A program made the translations under genes and the position numbers. A stretch of DNA of 7,649 nucleotides from an uncultured Erysipelotrichaceae bacterium (GTDB taxonomy: Bacteria; Bacillota_I; Bacilli_A; Erysipelotrichales; Erysipelotrichaceae). The stretch is from NCBI GenBank assembly GCA_902795905.1, contig CADBMY010000021.1, forward strand, positions 1 through 7,649. The letters run 5' to 3'. Positions 1-5,976 of this stretch are shown piece after piece. The stretch's first letter is position 1; each line of letters starts with the position of its first letter. The notes beneath the pieces were generated by a model. That model was not told where the DNA came from, ran no database searches, and worked only from the letters and a program-made list of their open reading frames with translations.

Positions 1-264
1 TACTTCGATCCTGAGTACAGTGATCTGAAGGTACTGCTGAAGAAACGGCTGGATGAGGGCACAGAGATACCGAAGCTCTATCAGTGCTGCGGTACCGAGG
101 ACTTTACCTATCCGCAGAATATCTCATTCAGAGACTTTGCGCTGAATGAAGGCGTAGATCTGACCTGGGAAGAAGGACCCGGTGCACATAACTTTGATTT
201 CTGGGATCCGTATATCCGCAGAATACTTGACTGGCTTCCGATCGACGGCAAGCTTGTGGACTAA
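1..264 (+). CDS. C-terminal part of an esterase-like alpha/beta hydrolase (5' end outside window)
   Basis: The frame is open from base 1 and stops at TAA 262-264, giving the last 87 residues. Seen: GTEDF (visible residues 31-35) fits the strand-end Asp of a Ser-Asp-His triad, and GPGAHNFDFW (59-68) fits the catalytic-His loop. The chain ends with the usual last helix (YIRRILDWLP). This is the pattern of the esterase D / S-formylglutathione hydrolase-like family of small cytosolic carboxylesterases that deacylate sugars or short acyl esters. The nucleophile Ser would lie upstream of the window. The stop is 20 bases before the preferred start of the next dehydrogenase, so the two are probably co-transcribed; removing an acyl group from a sugar before oxidation is a possible role (inference). 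Family assignment is fairly sure; the substrate is unknown. Confidence 0.75.
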   Translation, partial: YFDPEYSDLKVLLKKRLDEGTEIPKLYQCCGTEDFTYPQNISFRDFALNEGVDLTWEEGPGAHNFDFWDPYIRRILDWLPIDGKLVD

Positions 265-269
265 TAATG

Positions 270-275
270 AGGAGA
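270..275 (+). promoter_or_regulatory. Ribosome binding site deciding the start of the zinc dehydrogenase
   Basis: AGGAGA ends 9 bases before the ATG at 285. The alternative in-frame ATG at 267 lies before this site and has only the esterase's stop region upstream, so 285 is the better start. Confidence 0.7.
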
Positions 276-284
276 CAGTATAAT

Positions 285-1358
285 ATGGCAACAATGAAGC
301 AGCAGGTAATGTTAAAGCCGGCACAGGGCACAGAAGTACCGGCAGAGATCATCTTCCGGGATATTGAGATTCCTGAACCCGGTGAAGGCGAAGTACTGAT
401 CAAAATGAAGCGGATCGGTGTCTGCGGCAGTGATATCCACGTGTATTACGGTGAGCATTCCGGCACCGGTTATCCGGTGACACAGGGTCATGAAGTATCC
501 GGACAGATCTGTAAGCTGGGTCCCGGATGTGAAGAATTCCATGTCGGGCAGAAGGTAACGGTGGAACCGCAGGTCGTCTGCGGCGAGTGCTATCCGTGCA
601 GACACGGGAAGTATAATCTCTGTGAACACCTGAAGGTCATGGGCTTCCAGACCACAGGTATGGCCAGTGAATACTTCTGCGTCAGTAAGGCAAAGGTAAC
701 ACCGCTGCCTGATACGATGACGTATGCGGACGGAGCGATGATCGAACCTCTGGCTGTTACTGTACATGCGGCGCGGAAGTTCCCGGAACTGGAAGGCAGT
801 AAGGTAGCGGTCCTTGGCTGCGGTCCAATCGGTATCCTGCTGGCACAGTCAGTCAAGGCACTCGGCGCATCCGAAGTGCTGATCACGGATGTCTCCGATT
901 ACCGTCTGTCCCTGGCGAAGCAGTGCGGTGCCGACTACACGGTCAACACGAGGAATAAGGACTTTGGCGAAGCCATGGTCGAATGCTTCGGACCGGACAA
1001 GGCAGATGTCATCTACGACTGTGCAGGCAATAATATAACGATGGGTCAGGCGATCAAGTATGCGCGCAAGGGCAGTAAGATCATCCTCGTGGCAGTATTT
1101 GCAGGGCTGGCTACCGTCGATCTCTTTACGCTGAACGATCATGAGCTGGATCTTGATACAACGATGATGTACAGGCATGAGGACTATGTGGAGGCGATCC
1201 GTCTTGTCAATGAGGGAAAGATCCACCTGAAGCCGCTGCAGACGAAGCACTTTGCGTTTACCGATTATCTGCAGGCATACAAGTATATTGAAGCGAACCG
1301 TGAGACAACGATGAAAGTACTCATCGATGTGGATACGGAGGAGAAAGACGGCGAATAA
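285..1358 (+). CDS. Zinc-dependent medium-chain polyol (sorbitol/xylitol-type) dehydrogenase
   Basis: 357 residues from ATG 285, the usual length for sorbitol/L-iditol/xylitol dehydrogenases of the MDR superfamily, which oxidise a secondary hydroxyl of a polyol with NAD+ in the cytosol. Seen (numbering from 285): GVCGSD with catalytic-zinc Cys47; GHE with His69-Glu70; structural-zinc cysteines 99, 102, 105 and 113 in a CGECYPCRHGKYNLC block; Glu154 in an IEPLAV motif; Rossmann loop GCGPIG at 178-183; and Asp202 at the end of the second strand, which favours NAD over NADP. All metal ligands are present, so it should be active. An in-frame ATG at 267 would add six residues but lacks an SD. The next gene starts 20 bases after the stop, so this is one operon. 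Threonine and other MDR dehydrogenases share the fold, so the exact substrate is open. Confidence 0.9.
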   Translation: MATMKQQVMLKPAQGTEVPAEIIFRDIEIPEPGEGEVLIKMKRIGVCGSDIHVYYGEHSGTGYPVTQGHEVSGQICKLGPGCEEFHVGQKVTVEPQVVCGECYPCRHGKYNLCEHLKVMGFQTTGMASEYFCVSKAKVTPLPDTMTYADGAMIEPLAVTVHAARKFPELEGSKVAVLGCGPIGILLAQSVKALGASEVLITDVSDYRLSLAKQCGADYTVNTRNKDFGEAMVECFGPDKADVIYDCAGNNITMGQAIKYARKGSKIILVAVFAGLATVDLFTLNDHELDLDTTMMYRHEDYVEAIRLVNEGKIHLKPLQTKHFAFTDYLQAYKYIEANRETTMKVLIDVDTEEKDGE

Positions 1359-1378
1359 CCAGACAGCGGAGGTCAAAG

Positions 1379-3388
1379 ATGAAACTGACATATGCAGGAT
1401 TAAAAGACAGAGAAGCGTGGGAAAAAGCCGGTATTACACTGCCGGGGTATGATCCGGAAGTACTGGCGGCGAAGACAAGAGAGAAACCGGTATGGGTCCA
1501 TTTTGGTATCGGCAATATCTTCCGGGTATTTACCGGAAGTATCGCGGACAGGCTGGTTGAGAACGGAGCCATGGATACGGGTATTACCTGTGTCGAGAGC
1601 TTTGATTATGAAGTGCTGAACAAGATCTATGATCCATACGATAATCTGTCGCTGAATGTGATCCTGCATGCGGACGGCACGGTTGACCGTAAAGTGATCG
1701 GTGTCTTTGGCGAGGCTGTCAGAGCAGATGCGTCATGTCCCCCGCAGTGGCAGAGACTGCAGGAGATCTTCAGCAGTGCATCCCTGCAGATGGTCACATT
1801 TACGATCACCGAGAAGGGATATGCCCTGAAGGATGAGAAGGGTAAATACTATCCGTTTGTACAGAAGGACATTGATGATGGTCCTGAACAGGTAAGCAGT
1901 GTGCCGGCGATCCTGGCTGCGATGCTTAAAGAGCGCTGTGAACACGGCGGATATCCTCTGGCACTGGTATCCATGGATAACTGCTCACGCAACGGTGAGA
2001 CCCTGCGGAATGCGGTGCTGACGGTAGCGGAAGAGTGGTATGCACAGGGTAAGGTCAGTGCTGACTACATGTCCTATGTATCGGATGAGAACAGAGTTTC
2101 CTTCCCGTGGACGATGATCGACAAGATCACGCCGAGACCGAGTGAAGAGATCGCCAAAGATCTCGAAGCCCGCGGCGTGGAAAACATGATGCCTGTCGTT
2201 ACTTCGAAACATACGTTTATTGCGCCGTTTGTGAATGCCGAAGGTCCGCAGTATCTGGTCGTTGAAGATCACTTCCCCAACGGCAGACCGCCGCTGGAGA
2301 AAGCCGGTGTATACATGACCGACCGTGAGACTGTAAACAAGGCTGAACGCATGAAGGTCACGGTATGTCTGAATCCTGTACATACAGCATTAACTACATA
2401 CGACTGCATGCTTGGCTATGATCTGTTTGCGGATGGTATGCACGATCCCGAGCTGGCAGAACTGGCAAGACGGATCAGCTATGTGGAAGGCATGGATGTT
2501 GTGCCTGATCCCGGTATTCTCTCACCGAAGGCATTCCTGGATGAACTGTTTGAGGAGAGATTCCCGAACCGGTATCTGGGGGATACTTCCCAGCGTATCT
2601 CGGTGGATATCTCACAGATGGTGGGTATCCGCTTTGGTGAAACGATCAAGGCATATGTGCAGAAGTACGGCAGTGCTGAGAGGCTGACAGCTGTACCTCT
2701 GGCAATTACAGGCTGGCTGCGGTATATGCTTGCGGTCAATGATGACGGAGAACCGTTTGAACTGGCACCGGATCCCTGGGGCAAGGAGATCTGGGACTAC
2801 ATGCAGAAGAACTTCCGGCTTGGTCATCCCGAGGAAGTCGGGGATAAGCTGAAACCGGTGCTGACCAACGCGAATATCTTCGGCAGTGATCTGTATGCGT
2901 CAGGCCTGGGCGAAAAGATCGAACAGATGTTCAGGGAAGAGATCGCAGGATGCGGGGCTGTGCGCAGTACGCTGAAGAAATATCTGACGGAGGAGAAGAC
3001 GATGAAGATCGGTGAACGGGTAACAGGTATCCAGCATCTTGGTCTGCCTACGGATCGTTTTGCGGAGACATTGCAGTTCTATCAGGGTCTGGGTTTTGTC
3101 ATCCAGTGGCAGGCAGCAGACAGAGAAGTCGCTTTCCTCAAGCTTGGAGAGGCAGTTGTAGAAGTCTATACTTCCGACAGTGTGCATCCGGTATGGGGTG
3201 CCTGGGACCATGTGGCTCTGAATGTGAAAGATGTTGAAGCAGTCTATGCCGAGATCAAAGCCGGCGGCTATACATTTGCGGAGGGAGAGGACGGACCGGT
3301 CTTCCTGCCGTACTTTGAGAATGGTGTTAAGTATTTTACGATCATTGGTCCGAATAACGAAAAGCTTGAATTTAATCAGTTTCTTTAA
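1379..3388 (+). CDS. Long-chain mannitol dehydrogenase-family protein fused in frame to a VOC/glyoxalase-like domain
   Basis: 669 residues; ATG 1379 follows GGAGG (1368-1372) by 6 bases. Residues about 35-540 form a polyol-specific long-chain dehydrogenase (mannitol/arabinitol dehydrogenases, mannonate and altronate oxidoreductases). Seen: GIGNIFR (43-49), the GxGxxxR nucleotide loop; SMDNCSRNG (198-206); FPWTMIDKITPR (242-253); and K326, N332 and H335 in MKVTVCLNPVH, the likely catalytic set. These enzymes interconvert a polyol or aldonate with its ketose or keto-acid using NAD(P)H and need no metal. Residues 542-669 form a complete VOC domain with likely metal ligands H553, E595, H611 and E664. 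The dehydrogenase family usually ends near residue 540, so the VOC part is an addition, and an SD plus ATG sit at the junction. Substrate is unknown; neighbours favour a sugar alcohol or sugar acid. Confidence 0.85.
   Translation: MKLTYAGLKDREAWEKAGITLPGYDPEVLAAKTREKPVWVHFGIGNIFRVFTGSIADRLVENGAMDTGITCVESFDYEVLNKIYDPYDNLSLNVILHADGTVDRKVIGVFGEAVRADASCPPQWQRLQEIFSSASLQMVTFTITEKGYALKDEKGKYYPFVQKDIDDGPEQVSSVPAILAAMLKERCEHGGYPLALVSMDNCSRNGETLRNAVLTVAEEWYAQGKVSADYMSYVSDENRVSFPWTMIDKITPRPSEEIAKDLEARGVENMMPVVTSKHTFIAPFVNAEGPQYLVVEDHFPNGRPPLEKAGVYMTDRETVNKAERMKVTVCLNPVHTALTTYDCMLGYDLFADGMHDPELAELARRISYVEGMDVVPDPGILSPKAFLDELFEERFPNRYLGDTSQRISVDISQMVGIRFGETIKAYVQKYGSAERLTAVPLAITGWLRYMLAVNDDGEPFELAPDPWGKEIWDYMQKNFRLGHPEEVGDKLKPVLTNANIFGSDLYASGLGEKIEQMFREEIAGCGAVRSTLKKYLTEEKTMKIGERVTGIQHLGLPTDRFAETLQFYQGLGFVIQWQAADREVAFLKLGEAVVEVYTSDSVHPVWGAWDHVALNVKDVEAVYAEIKAGGYTFAEGEDGPVFLPYFENGVKYFTIIGPNNEKLEFNQFL
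2989..2995 (+). promoter_or_regulatory. Internal ribosome binding site at the dehydrogenase-VOC junction
   Basis: GGAGGAG lies 6 bases before an in-frame ATG at 3002, inside codons for the linker residues around 537-539. Strength and spacing match the true starts in this operon (compare 1368-1372 before ATG 1379). It suggests the VOC part was, or still is, translated on its own. Confidence 0.6.
3002..3388 (+). CDS. VOC/glyoxalase-like protein, possible independent product by internal initiation
   Basis: Starting at ATG 3002 this gives a 128-residue protein, the normal size of a stand-alone VOC (glyoxalase/bleomycin-resistance/dioxygenase) protein, with two beta-alpha-beta-beta-beta modules. 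Seen (numbering from 3002): His12 in GIQHLGLPT, Glu54 in AVVEVYT, His70 in WDHVALNV and Glu123 in EKLEFNQ, which are the four positions that bind a divalent metal in glyoxalase I and its relatives. The module boundary falls around the WGAWDH segment. Family members isomerise, epimerise or cleave small oxo-compounds; in a keto-sugar operon an isomerase or epimerase role is plausible (inference). The same bases also encode the C-terminus of the 669-residue frame. Whether the cell makes a fusion, a separate protein or both cannot be told from sequence. Confidence 0.5.
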   Translation: MKIGERVTGIQHLGLPTDRFAETLQFYQGLGFVIQWQAADREVAFLKLGEAVVEVYTSDSVHPVWGAWDHVALNVKDVEAVYAEIKAGGYTFAEGEDGPVFLPYFENGVKYFTIIGPNNEKLEFNQFL

Positions 3389-3393
3389 GTATG

Positions 3394-3427
3394 TATGATC
3401 CTGGATCTTCCGGGATCATATTTATTC
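3394..3427 (+). terminator. Terminator-like hairpin after the dehydrogenase-VOC gene
   Basis: Left arm 3394-3405 (TATGATCCTGGA) pairs with right arm 3409-3420 (TCCGGGATCATA). The stem is 12 bp with one G-T wobble and a 3-base loop, followed by TTTATTC. It begins 5 bases after the stop codon. The U-tract is short and broken, so termination may be partial, lowering rather than blocking transcription into the next two genes. A factor-independent pause or an mRNA 3'-end stabiliser are alternatives. Confidence 0.6.
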
Positions 3428-3441
3428 AGCCGGAAACAGAC

Positions 3442-3495
3442 AAACCTCCTGTATCAATACAAGAAGAACTCTCGTGTGTAAGGATAAGGAGGTTT
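3442..3495 (+). promoter_or_regulatory. Leader hairpin able to sequester the SD of the short-chain dehydrogenase gene
   Basis: AAACCTCCT (3442-3450) is the exact reverse complement of AGGAGGTTT (3487-3495), a 9-bp stem enclosing 36 bases. The right arm contains the AAGGAGG ribosome binding site of the next gene and runs into a T5 tract (3493-3497). Folding would hide the SD, and the hairpin plus U-tract could also act as a weak attenuator. No known riboswitch class is recognised in the loop. Confidence 0.4.
3486..3492 (+). promoter_or_regulatory. Strong ribosome binding site deciding the SDR start
   Basis: AAGGAGG sits 9 bases before the ATG at 3502. This argues against the in-frame ATG at 3391, which begins just after the previous stop, has no SD, and would translate the terminator hairpin. 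Confidence 0.8.
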
Positions 3496-3501
3496 TTCAC
3501 G

Positions 3502-4278
3502 ATGGGTATAATTGAAAAGATGCGTCTGGATGGGAAAAAGGGCTTCGTGACAGGAGGTGCCAGAGGGATCGGCAAGGCAACAGCGACAGCGTTTGCGGAA
3601 GCCGGTGCTGACATTGCGATCGTGGATATCGATCTTGAGACAGCGGAACAGACAGCGAAGGAAATCGCTGAACTGACCGGCAGGAAGGTCATCGCGGTCA
3701 AGTGTGATGTGACGGTAGAGAGTGATGTACAGGCGATGGTGGATACTGTCGTCAATGAACTCGGGGGACTTGATTTCTGCCATGCCAATGCCGGGATATG
3801 CATCAACGAGGCAGCTGAGACGATGACGTATGAACAGTGGCTGCGCAACATTAACGTTAACCTGAACAGTGTCTTCCTGACTGATACGATCGCCGGAAGG
3901 TATATGCTTGCGCATGGCGGCGGCAGTATCATCAATACTGCCAGTATGTCTGCACATATCGTCAATGTACCGCAGCCGCAGTGTGCGTACAATGCGTCCA
4001 AGGCAGGCGTGATCCAGCTGACCAAGTCTCTGGCCGTTGAGTGGGCAAAGCGCGGTGTCAGAGTCAACAGTATCAGTCCCGGTTATATCGGTACCGATCT
4101 TACTCTGAGTTCGGAGACACTGAAGCCGCTGATCGCACAGTGGAACGCAATGGCACCGATGGGCAGACTCGGCACCCCGGAAGAACTGCAGGCAGTCTGC
4201 GTATATCTGGCAGGGGATGCGGCAGGCTTTACGACCGGATCTGACTTCATCGTCGACGGCGCCTTTACGTGCTTCTGA
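3502..4278 (+). CDS. Classical short-chain dehydrogenase/reductase, sorbose/xylulose reductase or arabinitol dehydrogenase type
   Basis: 258 residues from ATG 3502, the standard length of a classical SDR. Seen: cofactor loop TGGARGIG (17-24); Asp42 at the end of strand 2, favouring NAD(H); CDV (68-70); ANAG (95-98); catalytic tetrad N122, S150, Y163, K167 in the usual spacing (Ser to Tyr 13, YxxxK); and SPGYIGTDL for the substrate-side loop after strand 6. The NVPQPQ segment before the YNASK motif resembles SDRs acting on ketoses and polyols such as sorbose/L-xylulose reductases and ribulose-forming D-arabinitol dehydrogenases (from family memory). It would interconvert a ketose and a polyol in the cytosol, complementing the two unrelated dehydrogenases upstream. 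The kinase starts 4 bases after its stop. General fold and activity are sure; the substrate is inferred. Confidence 0.88.
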   Translation: MGIIEKMRLDGKKGFVTGGARGIGKATATAFAEAGADIAIVDIDLETAEQTAKEIAELTGRKVIAVKCDVTVESDVQAMVDTVVNELGGLDFCHANAGICINEAAETMTYEQWLRNINVNLNSVFLTDTIAGRYMLAHGGGSIINTASMSAHIVNVPQPQCAYNASKAGVIQLTKSLAVEWAKRGVRVNSISPGYIGTDLTLSSETLKPLIAQWNAMAPMGRLGTPEELQAVCVYLAGDAAGFTTGSDFIVDGAFTCF

Positions 4279-4282
4279 TCGT

Positions 4283-5881
4283 ATGGAACCGAGAGAACTG
4301 ATCGAACAGGGCAGAACAGCCCTGGGTATAGAGTTTGGTTCTACCCGCATCAAGGGTGTACTGATCGACTATGACGGCAATGTCCTGGCATCCGGCGGCT
4401 ATGAGTGGGAGAACACACTGGCAGACGGTGTCTGGACATATGCCCTGGAAGATGCGGTAACGGGTATGCGTGCCTGCTATGCATCACTGCGTACAGAGGT
4501 TGAGAAAAAGTACGGCATTACCCCGAAGACGTTTGGGGCGATCGGGCTCAGTGCGATGATGCACGGGTATATCGCTTTGGATAAAGATGACCGGCAGCTT
4601 GCGCGTTTCCAGACCTGGCGGAATACCAATACAGGGAAGGCAGCCGATGCCCTGACGGAAGCCCTGAACTTTAATATCCCGCTGCGGTGGTCAGCAGCTC
4701 ACCTGTATCAGCGGATGCTGGATAAAGAGGCACATGTGGAGCACATATCCTCGGTATTTACCCTGGCTGCGTATATGCATTATCTGTTAACAGGCAGGAA
4801 AGTGATCGGGGTCGGGGATGCGGCCGGGATGTTTCCGATCGATTCGAATACCCTGGATTATGACGAAGGGATGGTCGAAACATTTGACCGCATGGCTGCC
4901 GAGGCAGGATATCCTGGTATCCGTCTGCGGGAGGTATTCCCTGCCGTCCTGACAGCCGGAGAGGAAGCCGGTACGCTGACGGAGGCAGGAGCTGCCTTAC
5001 TGGATGACAGCGGGAATCTCTGTGCAGGGATCCCTCTCTGTCCGCCGGAAGGAGATGCCGGAACCGGGATGACTGCCACAAATTCCGTAGCACCGCGCAC
5101 GGGCAATCTGTCTGCCGGCACCAGCAACTTTGCGATGGTGGTACTCGAGAGACCGCTGCAGAAGCTGCACAGGGAGATCGATATGGTCACCACACCTTCC
5201 GGTTTCCCGGTAGCGATGTCACACGCGAATAACGGTACATCGGACCTGAATGCCTGGGTCGGCCTGTTCGGAGAATTCTGTACGCTGATGGGTATTGAAG
5301 CCGACAGAAATACGCTCTTCAGCAAGCTTTACACGCACTCGATGAGCGGTGATCCCGACGGCGGCGGACTGCTCTCGTACGGGTACTACTCGGGTGAGAA
5401 TATCACGTTTATCAACGAGGGAAGACCGCTGTTTGTGCGGACACCGGACAGCCGTTTTACCCTGGCAAACTTCTTCAAGGTGAATCTGTATACTTCCCTG
5501 GGTGCGGTCAAGCTGGGCATGGATATCCTGCTGAAGGATGAGGGTGTAAAGCTTGACAGGATCATGGGTCACGGCGGCCTCTTCAAGACACCGCTGGTGA
5601 TGCAGAAGGTGCTGGCAGCGGCTGTAAATACACCGGTTACGGTCATGGCTACAGCTTCCGAGGGCGGTGCCTGGGGTATTGCCCTGCTGGCAGCGTATCT
5701 TGCGGACGGGAAGAGAGACGGTAAGCTTGAAGAATATCTTGACCGGAGAGTCTTTGCCGGTCTGACCGGGGAGGCTGTGGAGCCTGATCCGGAAGAAGTG
5801 AAAGGCTTTGAAGAGTTCACAAAACGGTATCTGGCTGGTCTTGAGATCGAGAAAGCCGCCATCAAAGCTGTAAACTGGTAA
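4283..5881 (+). CDS. FGGY-family carbohydrate kinase (xylulokinase/ribulokinase-like)
   Basis: 532 residues from ATG 4283. FGGY kinases transfer the gamma-phosphate of ATP to a ketose or polyol, trapping it for central metabolism. Seen: N-terminal phosphate motif LGIEFGSTRIKG (14-25); MMHGYIAL (92-99), like the MHG of xylulokinases; PEGDAGTGM with the likely catalytic-base Asp258; a GNLSAGTSNF phosphate-2 segment (274-283); and an adenosine motif IMGHGGLFKTP (427-437) followed by ASEGGAWGIALLAAY (458-472). The usual GID at the first motif is GIE here (Glu17). The start is chosen because it lies 4 bases after the SDR stop; an in-frame ATG at 4217 would overlap the SDR by 62 bases. No SD precedes 4283, so translation probably depends on coupling to the SDR. 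D-xylulose, D-ribulose or a hexulose are candidate substrates. Confidence 0.88.
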   Translation: MEPRELIEQGRTALGIEFGSTRIKGVLIDYDGNVLASGGYEWENTLADGVWTYALEDAVTGMRACYASLRTEVEKKYGITPKTFGAIGLSAMMHGYIALDKDDRQLARFQTWRNTNTGKAADALTEALNFNIPLRWSAAHLYQRMLDKEAHVEHISSVFTLAAYMHYLLTGRKVIGVGDAAGMFPIDSNTLDYDEGMVETFDRMAAEAGYPGIRLREVFPAVLTAGEEAGTLTEAGAALLDDSGNLCAGIPLCPPEGDAGTGMTATNSVAPRTGNLSAGTSNFAMVVLERPLQKLHREIDMVTTPSGFPVAMSHANNGTSDLNAWVGLFGEFCTLMGIEADRNTLFSKLYTHSMSGDPDGGGLLSYGYYSGENITFINEGRPLFVRTPDSRFTLANFFKVNLYTSLGAVKLGMDILLKDEGVKLDRIMGHGGLFKTPLVMQKVLAAAVNTPVTVMATASEGGAWGIALLAAYLADGKRDGKLEEYLDRRVFAGLTGEAVEPDPEEVKGFEEFTKRYLAGLEIEKAAIKAVNW

Positions 5882-5892
5882 CAAATATGAAC

Positions 5893-5923
5893 AGAGCTCC
5901 TCTGACGGAAGAGGAGCTCTTAT
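5893..5923 (+). terminator. Hairpin ending the + strand sugar operon
   Basis: AGAGCTCCTCT (5893-5903) and AGAGGAGCTCT (5910-5920) form a perfect 11-bp stem around a 6-base loop, starting 12 bases after the kinase stop and followed by only a weak TTAT tail. Position and stem strength fit a terminator or 3'-end barrier. It may also back up termination for transcripts arriving from the other strand. Confidence 0.65.
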
Positions 5924-5927
5924 ACGT

Positions 5928-5956
5928 AAAAGAAAAGGGGGCTGCTTACGCAGCCC
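5928..5956 (-). terminator. Intrinsic terminator of the - strand hydrolase operon
   Basis: Read on the - strand, GGGCTGC-GTAA-GCAGCCC (5956 down to 5939) is a 7-bp GC-rich stem with a GNRA tetraloop, followed by CC, TTTT, C, TTTT (5938 to 5928). It lies 20 bases past the stop of the metallo-hydrolase gene. This is a textbook rho-independent terminator. Confidence 0.88.
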
Positions 5957-5976
5957 GAGAAGAAAGAAAGTACTTC

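Noticed and set aside
267..284. ATG 267 as start of the zinc dehydrogenase
   Set aside because: It precedes the AGGAGA site rather than following it, and lies 2 bases after the esterase stop without its own SD.
2412..2687. A + strand open frame inside the long-chain dehydrogenase gene
   Set aside because: Out-of-frame shadow with low-complexity basic and Trp/Ser-rich translation, fully inside a conserved coding region.
3371..3399. Promoter-like TTTAAT (3371-3376) and TATGAT (3394-3399) with 17-base spacing
   Set aside because: The -35 match is poor (3 of 6) and the -10 lies inside the terminator-like hairpin, so it is more simply explained as the stem. Transcript start mapping would settle it.
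3391..3501. Upstream ATG at 3391 as the SDR start, adding 37 residues
   Set aside because: No SD, the extra residues would come from the terminator hairpin and leader, and ATG 3502 has AAGGAGG at good spacing and gives the normal SDR N-terminus.
4217..4282. ATG 4217 as the kinase start
   Set aside because: The purine run before it abuts the ATG with no spacer, the 22 extra residues overlap conserved SDR coding sequence, and FGGY kinases start shortly before the first phosphate motif.
3454..4353. A roughly 300-codon open frame on the - strand across the SDR gene
   Set aside because: It is an antisense shadow of a gene with a full catalytic tetrad. It has no recognisable motif and crosses the SDR-kinase junction and the leader.
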